From assembly GCF_002796985.1 (NCBI RefSeq), contig NZ_PEKX01000011.1:1-64000 (forward strand): 64,000 nt of DNA. The letters are read 5' to 3'. The position numbers and the translations under genes are program-made. This DNA is from Pseudomonas sp. (GTDB lineage Bacteria > Pseudomonadota > Gammaproteobacteria > Pseudomonadales > Pseudomonadaceae). Within the stretch, counting starts at the first letter, position 1; each line of letters opens with the position of its first letter. The notes beneath the pieces are model-generated. The model did no database searches and was not told the DNA's origin. It worked only from the letters and a program-made list of their open reading frames with translations. Of the stretch, positions 1-7,977 are shown piece after piece.

Positions 1-468
1 GGTGACGTTGACCTTGTCGCCAGCGACTTCGACCTTGGAGGCGAAGGTGCCCTGGGCGTAGCCGGTCAGCGCCGCCAGCATCTGGCCGGTCTGGTTGTTG
101 TCGCTGTCGATGGCCTGCTTGCCGAGGATGACCAGCTGCGGCTGCTCTTTGTCGACCAGAGCCTTCAGGGCCTTGGCGATGGCCAGGGAGCTCAGTTCTT
201 CATTGGTTTCAACCAGGATGGCGCGATCAGCACCCAGAGCCAGCGCGGTACGCAGTTGCTCCTGGGCAGCGGTCGGGCCGACGGAGACCGCAACGATCTC
301 ACTGGCGACGCCTTTCTCTTTCAGGCGCACGGCTTCTTCCACGGCGATTTCGCAGAAGGGGTTCATGGACATCTTGACGTTGGCCAGATCGACGCCGGAG
401 TGGTCCGCCTTGACGCGGACCTTGACGTTGTAATCGACCACGCGTTTTACCGCGACCAGTACTTTCAT
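1..468 (-). CDS. etfB: Electron transfer flavoprotein beta subunit, 3' end outside window
   Basis: EtfB pairs with EtfA to bind FAD and AMP and passes electrons from acyl-CoA dehydrogenases to ETF:quinone oxidoreductase. The reverse-strand translation begins MKVLVAVKRVVDYNVKVRV, continues with the family segment NPFCEIAVEEAVRLKEKG and contains the VILGKQAIDSDNNQTGQ region of the nucleotide-binding fold. Only about the first 156 residues are inside the window; the C-terminus and presumably etfA lie to the left. Its product would accept electrons from the acyl-CoA dehydrogenase encoded about 6 kb away, but a repeat-filled gap separates it from the catabolic cluster, so it is probably a housekeeping gene. 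Confidence 0.95.
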   Translation of the reverse strand, partial: MKVLVAVKRVVDYNVKVRVKADHSGVDLANVKMSMNPFCEIAVEEAVRLKEKGVASEIVAVSVGPTAAQEQLRTALALGADRAILVETNEELSSLAIAKALKALVDKEQPQLVILGKQAIDSDNNQTGQMLAALTGYAQGTFASKVEVAGDKVNVT

Positions 469-520
469 TCGGTTGTTTCCTTGGCTGGCGCCGGTTTACA
501 TCGGCGCGGCGGTTGGGGAG

Positions 521-598
521 GTTCGCGAGCAAGCTCGCTCCTACAGACAGCCGGCCTGCTCAGGCGCGCTTTTCGTAGGAGCGAGCTTGCTCGCGAAC
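521..598. repeat. Inverted pair of REP-like palindromes (family A)
   Basis: One arm at 522-544 reads TTCGCGAGCAAGCTCGCTCC plus TAC, and its reverse complement is at 575-597. The same unit recurs at 26.7, 26.9, 32.3 and 62.6 kb. This inverted-pair arrangement is typical of Pseudomonas REP doublets mobilised by REP-associated transposases; none is encoded in the window. Confidence 0.9.
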
Positions 599-614
599 GG
601 ACTCATGCCAGGCC

Positions 615-693
615 GTAGGGCGCATAACCGCTTGCGGTTATCCGCCGTCATTCGGGCCATCGGCGGATAACGCTGGCGCGTTATGCGCCCTAC
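615..693. repeat. Inverted repeat of the GTAGGGCGCATAAC family (family B)
   Basis: The element begins GTAGGGCGCATAACCGC and ends with the complementary GCGTTATGCGCCCTAC. Internal pairs (GGTTATCCGCC / GGCGGATAACGC) would form nested stems. Related copies lie at 25.6, 26.8, 32.3 and 62.1 kb. With the preceding REP pair it fills the gap between etfB and the CoA-transferase gene; no other feature is seen in that gap. Confidence 0.85.
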
Positions 694-715
694 GATCTGG
701 CGGAGATTGCGCCCA

Positions 716-1954
716 TCAGGGTTTGCCCAGCTGCTCGATCACACCCTCGGCCTTGAGCGCGGCCAGGCGCGCGTCGTCGAGCCCCAGGCGGCGCTTGAGC
801 ACCTCGTCGGTGTGTTCGCCGAGCATCGGCGCCGGGCGCTGGTACTCCACCGGAGTGTCGGACAGCTTCAGCGGGCTGCCGACCATGCGGAACGCGGGGT
901 TCTGCGCGTGGGGAATCTCCACCAGCATGTCGCGGGCGACCACCTGCGGCTCATCCAGCGCACGGCCGATGTCGTTGATCACGCCGACCGGCACCTTCAT
1001 CGCGTGGATGCGCTTCACCCAGTTGTCAGCGGTGTCGCCCTGGAAGTGCTCGGCCAGCTTGCCGACGATCACGTCGCGGTTGCGCACGCGGTCGGCATTG
1101 CGGGTGAAGCGCGCATCCTTCGGCAGTTCGGGCAGGCCGATGGCGTCGCACAGCGAGACGAACTGGCTGTCGTTGCCGCAGGCGATGATGAAGTCCATGT
1201 CCTGCGCGCTGAACACCTGGTACGGCACGATGTTGACGTGGGCGTTGCCCTGGCGGCCCGGCGAGCGGCCGGTGGCGAGGTAGTTCTGGCTCTGGTTGCC
1301 GAGCATGGCGACCTGCACGTCGAGCAGCGCCATGTCGCAGTGCTGGCCGCGGCCGGTCTTCTCCCGTGCCAGCAGCGCGGCCTGGATGGCGACCACCGAG
1401 TACAGGCCGGTCATCACGTCGGACACGGCGACACCGACCTTCTGCGGGCTGGCGCCGGGCACGCCGTCCTTCTCGCCGGTGATGCTCATCAGCCCGCCCA
1501 TGCCCTGGATGATGAAGTCGTAGCCGGGCTCCTCGGCACGCGGGCCGGTCTGGCCGAAGCCGGTGATGGAGCAGTAGACCAGGCGCGGATTCACCTTCGA
1601 CAGGCTCTCGTAGTCCAGCCCGTACTTGGCCAGCGAGCCGGCCTTGTAGTTCTCGATCAGCACGTCGCACTCGCAGGCCAGCGCACGCACCAGCGCCTGG
1701 CCTTCGGGCGTTGCCAGGTTCAGCGCCACCGACAGCTTGTTGCGGTTGGTCGACTGGTAGTACGCCGCCTCGCTGCTGTCCGAGCCGTCGGCAGACTTCA
1801 TGTAGGGCGGGCCCCAGCCGCGGGTGTCGTCACCCACGCCGGGCCGTTCGATCTTGATCACTTCCGCGCCCAGGTCAGCCAGTATCTGGCCGCACCAGGG
1901 GCCGGCCAGCACGCGGCTGAGGTCGAGTACGCGGTATCCGCTCAAAGCACCCAT
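716..1954 (-). CDS. Class III (CaiB/BaiF) CoA-transferase
   Basis: A 412-residue family III CoA-transferase, which moves CoA from a donor such as succinyl-CoA to a carboxylic acid through aspartyl-CoA chemistry. The N-terminus has LSGYRVLDLSRVLAGPWCGQ and LGAEVIKIERP, and the likely catalytic Asp lies in GYDFIIQGMGGLM. The ATG at 1954 is preferred over the upstream in-frame TTG because AGGA sits eight bases before it. It is the last gene of a leftward cluster with thiolase, hydroxyacyl-CoA dehydrogenase and enoyl-CoA hydratase, so it probably activates the substrate of that pathway. The inferred substrate is a dicarboxylate such as adipate; the sequence alone does not prove this. Confidence 0.9.
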   Translation of the reverse strand: MGALSGYRVLDLSRVLAGPWCGQILADLGAEVIKIERPGVGDDTRGWGPPYMKSADGSDSSEAAYYQSTNRNKLSVALNLATPEGQALVRALACECDVLIENYKAGSLAKYGLDYESLSKVNPRLVYCSITGFGQTGPRAEEPGYDFIIQGMGGLMSITGEKDGVPGASPQKVGVAVSDVMTGLYSVVAIQAALLAREKTGRGQHCDMALLDVQVAMLGNQSQNYLATGRSPGRQGNAHVNIVPYQVFSAQDMDFIIACGNDSQFVSLCDAIGLPELPKDARFTRNADRVRNRDVIVGKLAEHFQGDTADNWVKRIHAMKVPVGVINDIGRALDEPQVVARDMLVEIPHAQNPAFRMVGSPLKLSDTPVEYQRPAPMLGEHTDEVLKRRLGLDDARLAALKAEGVIEQLGKP

Positions 1955-1976
1955 CTTCAATTCCTCGCAGGCGCGC

Positions 1977-3179
1977 TCACGCGCGTTCGATAACCATGGC
2001 GAGCCCCTGGCCCACGCCGATGCACAGGCTGATCACCGCATAGCGTTGACCACTGCGCTGCAGTTGTCGCGCCACGCTCAGTGCCAGCCGCGCGCCGGAA
2101 GCGCCCAGCGGATGGCCGACGGCAATGGCGCCGCCATTGGGGTTGACCCGCGCATCGTCGAAGTCCACGCCCAGGCCGTGCAGGCAGCCGAGCACCTGGG
2201 AGGCGAAGGCTTCGTTGATCTCGATGATGTCCATGTCGGCCAGGGTCAGTTCGGCGCGGGCGAGCGCCTTGTTGATCGCCTCCACCGGGCCGACGCCCAT
2301 GATGCGCGGCTCCACGCCGACCGCCGCGGCCGAGAGAATCCGCGCCAGCGGCCTGAGGCCGTGGCGTTCGCCCGCCGCTGCGGAGCCGATCAGCAAGGCG
2401 GCTGCGCCGTCGTTGACGCCGGAAGCATTGCCGGCGGTGACCACGCCGCCTTCGGACAGCGGCTTCAGGCGCGCCAGCGCAGCCTCGTCGGACGACGGAC
2501 GCGGATGTTCATCCTGCTCGACGATGTTCGGCGGGGTCTTGCGGCCAGTGGGCACGCTGACCGCAAGGATTTCCCCGGCGAAGAAACCGGCCTGGCGGGC
2601 GGCTTCATAGTTGGCCTGGGAACGGGCGGCGAAACGGTCGGCCTGCTCGCGGCTGATGCCGAACTCGCGGGCTACGTTGTCGCCGGTCTCCGGCATGCTG
2701 TCGTTGCCGAACCCGGCGACGATCTTCGGGTTGGGGAAGCGCGCGCCGATGGTGCTGTCGAACACCGTCAGGTCGCGACTGTAGGCGGCTTCGGCCTTGG
2801 CCATGACGAAGGGTGCGCGGGACATGCTTTCCACGCCGCCAGCGACGAACAGCTCGCCTTCGCCGCAGGTCACGGCGCGCGCCGCGTCGATGACGGCCGC
2901 CAGGCCGCTGGCGCACAGGCGGTTCACCGTCTGGCCCGGTACGGTCACCGGCAGGCCGGCGAGCAGCGCGGCATGGCGGGCGACGTTGCGGCTGTCTTCA
3001 CCGGCCTGGTTGGTGTTGCCGAGGATCACGTCCTCGATGGCCTCGCCCGGCACGCTGGTGCGGGCCAGCAGTTCGCGGATCACCTGGGCGATCAGGTCGT
3101 CCGGGCGCACCGGGGCCAGGGCGCCGCCGTGGCGTCCGAAGGGGGTGCGCAGGCCGGCGTAGATAAAGGCATTGAGCAT
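1977..3179 (-). CDS. Acetyl-CoA acyltransferase, 3-oxoadipyl-CoA thiolase-like
   Basis: A 400-residue thiolase performing the final thiolytic cleavage with CoA. Visible motifs are the acylated Cys in VNRLCASGLAAV, the His in NPNGGAIAVGHPLGASGAR and the second Cys near the C-terminus in SLCIGVGQG. The N-terminus (AFIYAGLRTPFGRHGGAL) and the APVRPDDL segment resemble PcaF/PaaJ 3-oxoadipyl-CoA thiolases more than fatty-acid FadA. AAGGAG lies upstream of the ATG. It follows the hydroxyacyl-CoA dehydrogenase by 33 bp and precedes the CoA-transferase, consistent with one operon. If the assignment is right, products are acetyl-CoA and succinyl-CoA. Confidence 0.88.
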   Translation of the reverse strand: MLNAFIYAGLRTPFGRHGGALAPVRPDDLIAQVIRELLARTSVPGEAIEDVILGNTNQAGEDSRNVARHAALLAGLPVTVPGQTVNRLCASGLAAVIDAARAVTCGEGELFVAGGVESMSRAPFVMAKAEAAYSRDLTVFDSTIGARFPNPKIVAGFGNDSMPETGDNVAREFGISREQADRFAARSQANYEAARQAGFFAGEILAVSVPTGRKTPPNIVEQDEHPRPSSDEAALARLKPLSEGGVVTAGNASGVNDGAAALLIGSAAAGERHGLRPLARILSAAAVGVEPRIMGVGPVEAINKALARAELTLADMDIIEINEAFASQVLGCLHGLGVDFDDARVNPNGGAIAVGHPLGASGARLALSVARQLQRSGQRYAVISLCIGVGQGLAMVIERA

Positions 3180-3212
3180 GAATGTCTCCTTGAATCGATT
3201 GAGCGCCGGGCC

Positions 3213-4763
3213 TCAGCCCAGCGCGGGCTCGGCATGGCGCAGCGACAACCCCAGCGCGGCGCGGCGGCGCAGCCAGGGGCCGGGGCGGTAGCGGGCGTCG
3301 CCGGTCAGTTCGGTCATGCGTTCGAGAATACTCAGCAGGCGCGCCGGGCCGACACTGTCGCCCCAGGCCAACGGGCCTTGCGGATAGCCCAGGCCACGGC
3401 GTACGCCTTCATCGAGGTCGTCGACGCTGGCGATGCGCTGCTGGACGATGTCGCCGGCCAGGTTGACGACCAGCGCGAGTACACGCTGGGCGACGAAGCC
3501 GACGCTGTCATTGATCACGGTGACGCCTACGCCATCAGCCGCCAGCAGCGCATGGGCGGCGTCGCGCATGGCGCTGGAAGTCGCCGGGTTCTGCATCAGG
3601 CAGCGGTGACGTTGCAGGTCCAGTAGCAGGTCGATGCACAGGGTGCGCACCGGGTCGGTGCCGAAGTTCTGGCAGGCCGTGGTGGCGTCAACGCCATAGG
3701 GAGCCAGCAGGCACAGCGCCTCGCTGCTCGGCTGGGCGCCCTGCTCCAGGTTCGCGCCGAGCTTCTTCAGCAGTTCGCCGAGCAGCTCGCGATCCTGGTC
3801 GCTCTCCACACCGATCCACACCGGCGGCAAAGCGGCCACACTGGGCACCGTTTGCGGCGCGGGCGGGTCGATCATCTTGCCGTCGGCATAGTGATAGAAA
3901 CCGCGCCCGACCTTGCGACCGACGAAACCGGCCTCGAGCATCTGCCGGGTCAGCGCCGCCGGGCGATAGCGCGGCTCCTGGTAGAACTGGTTGTAGATGG
4001 ACTCGATCACCGGGTGGGAAACGTCCAGCGCGGTGAGGTCGAACAGCTCCAGCGGCCCCATGCGGAAGCCCAGGCCCTCGCGCAGGATGCGGTCGATGTC
4101 GGCCGGCTCGGCGATGGCTTCCTTGAGCATCTGCAAGGCTTCGGTGCTGTAGGCGCGGCCGGCGTGGTTGATGATGAAGCCGGGGGTGTCCTTGGCGCGG
4201 ATGCCGCGATGGCCCATGCGCGCGGCCAGCTCTACCAAGCTGTCGCCGACCTGCGGATCACCGGCCAGGCCGTCGATCACCTCGACCACCTTCATCAGCG
4301 GCACCGGGTTGAAGAAGTGGAAGCCCGCTACCCGCTGTGGGTGCTGGCAGCCACGGGCGATGCTGGTGACCGACAGCGACGAGGTGTTGGTGGCGAGGAT
4401 GCAGCCGGCGCTGACCACCGCTTCCAGCTCGGCCAGCAGCGCCTGCTTGGCGTCCAGCCGCTCGATGATCGCTTCGACCACCAGGTCGGAATCCGACAGC
4501 TCGCTCAGGGAGCCAGCGACCAGCAGGCGCGCCAGAGTGGCGTCGGCCTCGGCGGCGGTGATCTTGCCCTTCTCCGCCAGCTTGGCGAGGGTCCGGCCGA
4601 GGTTGTCGCGTGCGGCTTGCGCAGCACCGTCGCGGGTGTCGAAGAGTTTTACCTGGATGCCGGCCTGGGCGGCGATCTGGGCGATGCCGCTGCCCATGAC
4701 GCCGGTGCCGACGATGGCCATGCGCTCAATGCGCTCGATGCCGAAAGAAAGGGTCATGCTCAT
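3213..4763 (-). CDS. 3-hydroxyacyl-CoA dehydrogenase, PaaH/DcaH-like
   Basis: A 516-residue NAD-dependent dehydrogenase oxidising a 3-hydroxyacyl-CoA to the 3-oxo form. The Rossmann motif is VGTGVMGSGIAQIAAQAG near the N-terminus, the catalytic His lies in AGFHFFNPVPLMKVVEVI, and there are two C-terminal 3HCDH domains, the second starting around residue 410. Length and double C-terminal domain match PaaH-type enzymes acting on 3-hydroxyadipyl-CoA. Its start overlaps the stop of the upstream hydratase gene in an ATGA, indicating translational coupling; a second Met two codons on is an alternative start. Confidence 0.9.
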   Translation of the reverse strand: MSMTLSFGIERIERMAIVGTGVMGSGIAQIAAQAGIQVKLFDTRDGAAQAARDNLGRTLAKLAEKGKITAAEADATLARLLVAGSLSELSDSDLVVEAIIERLDAKQALLAELEAVVSAGCILATNTSSLSVTSIARGCQHPQRVAGFHFFNPVPLMKVVEVIDGLAGDPQVGDSLVELAARMGHRGIRAKDTPGFIINHAGRAYSTEALQMLKEAIAEPADIDRILREGLGFRMGPLELFDLTALDVSHPVIESIYNQFYQEPRYRPAALTRQMLEAGFVGRKVGRGFYHYADGKMIDPPAPQTVPSVAALPPVWIGVESDQDRELLGELLKKLGANLEQGAQPSSEALCLLAPYGVDATTACQNFGTDPVRTLCIDLLLDLQRHRCLMQNPATSSAMRDAAHALLAADGVGVTVINDSVGFVAQRVLALVVNLAGDIVQQRIASVDDLDEGVRRGLGYPQGPLAWGDSVGPARLLSILERMTELTGDARYRPGPWLRRRAALGLSLRHAEPALG

Positions 4764-5536
4764 TCCCCCAGGAAGCTGGCTTGGCGTTTTTCGAGGAAGG
4801 CGGCGGCGCCCTCCTTCTGGTCCTGCGAATCGAACAGCAACTGGAACGCCTTGCGCTCCAGAACCAACGCGCTGTCCAACGGCAGGTCGGCACCGGCGAG
4901 CATGACTTCCTTGATCTGCGCCACCGCCAGCGGCGGCAGCGCGGCGATCTCGGCGGCCAACTCCAGCGCGCGGGGCAGCGTGCGCGCGTCTTCCACCACT
5001 TCGCTGAGCATGCCGATGGCCAAGGCTTCCGGCGCCTTGATCAGGCAGCCGGTCAGGGCGATGCGCATGGCCTGGAACTTGCCCACGGCGCGGATCAGCC
5101 GTTGGGTGCCACCAGCGCCAGGCATCAGGCCGAGCTTCACTTCCGGCTGGCCAAAGCGCGCCGATTCACCGGCGACGATGATGTCGCAGTGCATCGCCAG
5201 CTCGCAGCCGCCGCCCAGGGCGAAGCCATTCACGGCAGCGATCACCGGCTTCGGGCAGCGGGAGATGGCTTCCCACAGCAGTTCGGTATGCCGGCGGTAC
5301 ATTTCGATGGGGCTGGCCTGGGCGAACTCGCGGATGTCCGCCCCGGCGACGAAGCACGCCTCTCCCCCGGTCAGCACCACCGCGCGAACGTCGCGGTTGT
5401 CGCTCAGGGCACGAAAGTGCTCGGCCAGTTGCTGGCGCACGGCGGCGTTCAGGGCATTCCTGGCTTCCGGACGGTCGATGCGGACGACCGCCACACCATC
5501 GGCCTGGATATCGAGATGAACCACGCGGGTATTCAT
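4760..5536 (-). CDS. Enoyl-CoA hydratase/isomerase, PaaF/DcaE-like
   Basis: A 258-residue crotonase-fold hydratase adding water to a 2,3-enoyl-CoA. The oxyanion-hole segment ACFVAGADIREFA and the two catalytic Glu-containing segments GGGCELAMHCD and FGQPEVKLGLMPGAGG are intact. It is the first gene of the leftward operon and reads into the hydroxyacyl-CoA dehydrogenase through a four-base overlap. A 17-bp palindrome (5558-5574) lies 22 bp upstream of its start, a suitable place for the IclR repressor or activator encoded divergently. Confidence 0.92.
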   Translation of the reverse strand: MNTRVVHLDIQADGVAVVRIDRPEARNALNAAVRQQLAEHFRALSDNRDVRAVVLTGGEACFVAGADIREFAQASPIEMYRRHTELLWEAISRCPKPVIAAVNGFALGGGCELAMHCDIIVAGESARFGQPEVKLGLMPGAGGTQRLIRAVGKFQAMRIALTGCLIKAPEALAIGMLSEVVEDARTLPRALELAAEIAALPPLAVAQIKEVMLAGADLPLDSALVLERKAFQLLFDSQDQKEGAAAFLEKRQASFLGE

Positions 5537-5557
5537 GGGAGCTTTGACCTCATACTT

Positions 5558-5574
5558 GTTTCGTCTGACGAAAC
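5558..5574. promoter_or_regulatory. Palindromic operator candidate, hydratase side
   Basis: GTTTCGTCTGACGAAAC is a perfect palindrome with a one-base centre, placed between the enoyl-CoA hydratase start and the promoter region. A close copy occurs at 5721-5737. One copy in front of each divergent transcript next to an IclR gene supports an IclR-family operator. Direct binding is inferred. Confidence 0.65.
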
Positions 5575-5720
5575 TACATTCCGTATTTCGATTTCATCAT
5601 AGTGATACCGAATCCGGCCTGTAAACGGTGAAGATCGAGATACCCACTCAAAGCCTTTAAATACGAGGCTTTGAATATTTTTAAGGGCACTCCTGTACTA
5701 ACTGATCCAGACCCATTACA

Positions 5721-5737
5721 ATTTCGCCTGACGAAAC
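5721..5737. promoter_or_regulatory. Palindromic operator candidate, iclR side
   Basis: ATTTCGCCTGACGAAAC shares 15 of 17 positions with the palindrome at 5558-5574 and lies 42 bp upstream of the iclR-type start codon. The intervening 140 bp are AT-rich relative to the surroundings, as expected for back-to-back promoters. Autoregulation of the IclR gene would follow. Confidence 0.6.
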
Positions 5738-5779
5738 TGTATTTTATTTTATTGATTTTCCGTGAATAGGGGTTCTACC

Positions 5780-6646
5780 ATGCGCCGCAACAAGACGGAG
5801 ATGGACTCGGCTGCGTCGAGCAAAAACGAAGGCGAAATCGGCCTGCTGGAACGGGGACTGTATGACCCCGCCACGGCGCTGAGCGAAGAGGAGAACAGCG
5901 GCCAGTTCGTGACGGCCCTGGCTCGCGGCCTGGAGATCCTGCGTTGCTTCACGCCACGGGAAAACGTGCTGAGCAACCAGGACCTGGCGCGCAAGACCGA
6001 CCTGCCCAAGCCGACCGTGACGCGCCTGACCAACACCCTGATGCGCCTGGGTTGCCTCAAGCGCGAGGTGCACTCGGGCAAGTACCAGCTGGACGTCGGC
6101 GTGCTGGGTTTCGGCTACGCGATGCTGTCGAACCTGTCGATCCGCGCGGTGGCCCATCCGCTGATGGAGGAGCTGGCCAACCACGCCCAGGCGGCGGTGG
6201 CCATGGCCGCACGCGACCGCCTGCAGATGGTCTATGTGGACGTCGTGCAGGGCCAGGGAAACATGACGATGCGCCGGCAGATCGGCAGTTATCTGCCGCT
6301 GGCGGCGAGTTCGGTAGGCCGCGCGTGCCTCGCGGCGATGCCGGAGAACGAGCGGGAATTCCTGCTCGACCACGTTCGCCAACGCGAACCGGAAAACTGG
6401 CCGGCCATCCGCAAGGGTCTGGACCGCGCCTTCAGGGACTTCACCGATTACGGCTACTGCCTGTCGATCGGCGAATGGCACCGCGACGTCAACTCCGTCG
6501 CCGTGCCCTTGGTACATCCGCAGTACGGGCTGCTGGCCTTCAACTGCGGCGGCCCGAGCTTCCAGCTGACACGCGAGAAGCTCGAGGACGACATCGGGCC
6601 CCGCCTGATCAACATGGTCAACAACATAGGTGCCGCCGCTCGCTGA
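5780..6646 (+). CDS. IclR-family transcriptional regulator
   Basis: A 288-residue regulator with an N-terminal winged HTH (about residues 35-95, NQDLARKTDLPKPTVTRLTNTL) and a C-terminal IclR ligand-binding domain. An in-frame GTG lies six codons upstream, but the ATG at 5780 has AGGGG at a suitable distance. It is divergent from the hydratase-dehydrogenase-thiolase-CoA-transferase operon and precedes the acyl-CoA dehydrogenase and MFS genes. It most likely controls both arms in response to a pathway metabolite; PcaR and PobR are relatives that sense aromatic-acid pathway compounds. The effector here is unknown. Confidence 0.9.
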   Translation: MRRNKTEMDSAASSKNEGEIGLLERGLYDPATALSEEENSGQFVTALARGLEILRCFTPRENVLSNQDLARKTDLPKPTVTRLTNTLMRLGCLKREVHSGKYQLDVGVLGFGYAMLSNLSIRAVAHPLMEELANHAQAAVAMAARDRLQMVYVDVVQGQGNMTMRRQIGSYLPLAASSVGRACLAAMPENEREFLLDHVRQREPENWPAIRKGLDRAFRDFTDYGYCLSIGEWHRDVNSVAVPLVHPQYGLLAFNCGGPSFQLTREKLEDDIGPRLINMVNNIGAAAR

Positions 6647-6674
6647 ATCTCGGGTGACGGTGCCTCGCCAGACA

Positions 6675-6694
6675 GGCCCGCTCGCGGGCCTTTT
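6675..6694 (+). terminator. Hairpin with short T-run between iclR-type gene and acyl-CoA dehydrogenase
   Basis: GGCCCG-CTCG-CGGGCC is followed by four T and then, within a base, by the ribosome-binding site of the acyl-CoA dehydrogenase. It could be a weak terminator or attenuator; the T-run is short. Confidence 0.45.
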
Positions 6695-6705
6695 GAGGAG
6701 TGCAC

Positions 6706-7860
6706 ATGATCCGAGACCCAGAAACGCTGCAGATACTTCTGGATTCCATCCACCAGTTCGTCGGCGAAGTACTGATCCCGCGGGAAAACGAGGTCGCCGA
6801 GACCGACGCCATCCCGCAGGACATCGTCTCGCAGATGCGCGAGATGGGCCTGTTCGGCCTGACCATCCCCGAAGAGTTCGGCGGCCTGGGCGTGACCATG
6901 GAAGAAGAGGTGAACATCACCTTCGAACTCGGCCGCACCTCCCCCGCCTTCCGCTCCTATATCGGCACCAACAACGGCATCGGCTCGATCGGCATCCTCA
7001 TCGACGGCACGCCGGAGCAGAAAGCTCACTACCTGCCCAAGCTTGCCAGCGGCGAACTGCTCAGCGCCTTCTGCCTGACCGAGCCGGACTCGGGCTCCGA
7101 TGCCGCCTCGCTGAAGACCACCGCCGTGCGCGATGGCGACTTCTATGTGCTCAACGGCACCAAGCGCTTCATCACCAACGCCCCGCACGCCGGCATCTAT
7201 ACCGTGATGGCCCGCACCAACCCGGCGATCAAGGGTTCCGGCGGCATCAGTGCATTCATCGTCGAGCGCGGCACTCCGGGTATTTCCCTGGGCAAGCCGG
7301 ACCACAAGATGGGCCAGAAAGGCGCGCACACCAGCGACGTGATCTTCGACAACGTGCGCATCCCGGCCAGCCAACTGATCGGCGGCGTCGAGGGCGTGGG
7401 CTTCAAGACCGCCATGAAGGTGCTCGACAAGGGTCGCCTGCACATTGCCGCACTGAGTGTCGGCGCCGCCGAGCGCATGCTCGATGACGCACTGCACTAC
7501 GCCCTGGAGCGCAAGCAGTTCGGCCAGCCGATCGCCGAGTTCCAGCTGATCCAGGCGATGCTCGCCGACAGCAAGGCCGAGATTTACGCCGCCCGCTGCA
7601 TGGTGCTGGACGCCGCACGCAAGCGCGATGAGGGCCGCAACGTCAGCACCGAAGCCTCCTGCGCGAAGATGTTCGCCACCGAGATGTGCGGCCGCGTTGC
7701 CGACCGCTGTGTGCAGATTCACGGCGGCGCCGGCTACGTCAGCGAATACGCCATCGAGCGCTTCTACCGCGACGTCCGCCTGTTCCGACTCTACGAGGGC
7801 ACCACCCAGATCCAGCAGGTGATCATCGCCCGCAACATGATCCGCGAAGCCCAGTCCTGA
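6706..7860 (+). CDS. Acyl-CoA dehydrogenase (DcaA-like candidate)
   Basis: A 384-residue FAD-dependent acyl-CoA dehydrogenase making the trans-2-enoyl-CoA and handing electrons to ETF. Motifs are FCLTEPDSGSDAASL (FAD/substrate loop), ERKQFGQPIAEFQ and QIHGGAGYVSEYAIERFYRD, with the catalytic Glu probably in RLYEGTTQIQQ. The ATG at 6706 is chosen because GAGGAG precedes it; an in-frame GTG lies two codons upstream. It sits between the IclR regulator and the MFS transporter and would supply the first oxidation step for the divergent hydratase/dehydrogenase/thiolase set. Adipyl-CoA is the inferred substrate. Confidence 0.9.
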   Translation: MIRDPETLQILLDSIHQFVGEVLIPRENEVAETDAIPQDIVSQMREMGLFGLTIPEEFGGLGVTMEEEVNITFELGRTSPAFRSYIGTNNGIGSIGILIDGTPEQKAHYLPKLASGELLSAFCLTEPDSGSDAASLKTTAVRDGDFYVLNGTKRFITNAPHAGIYTVMARTNPAIKGSGGISAFIVERGTPGISLGKPDHKMGQKGAHTSDVIFDNVRIPASQLIGGVEGVGFKTAMKVLDKGRLHIAALSVGAAERMLDDALHYALERKQFGQPIAEFQLIQAMLADSKAEIYAARCMVLDAARKRDEGRNVSTEASCAKMFATEMCGRVADRCVQIHGGAGYVSEYAIERFYRDVRLFRLYEGTTQIQQVIIARNMIREAQS

Positions 7861-7977
7861 CCTCTCCAGACGGCAGGCGCGTGGCCACGCACCACGCGCC
7901 CGCCGGCAGGATTCGCACGCACGCTTACCGAGGGTCGGCACGCCGCCCCGCCAACAACTACAACAGGTAATTCGTTC

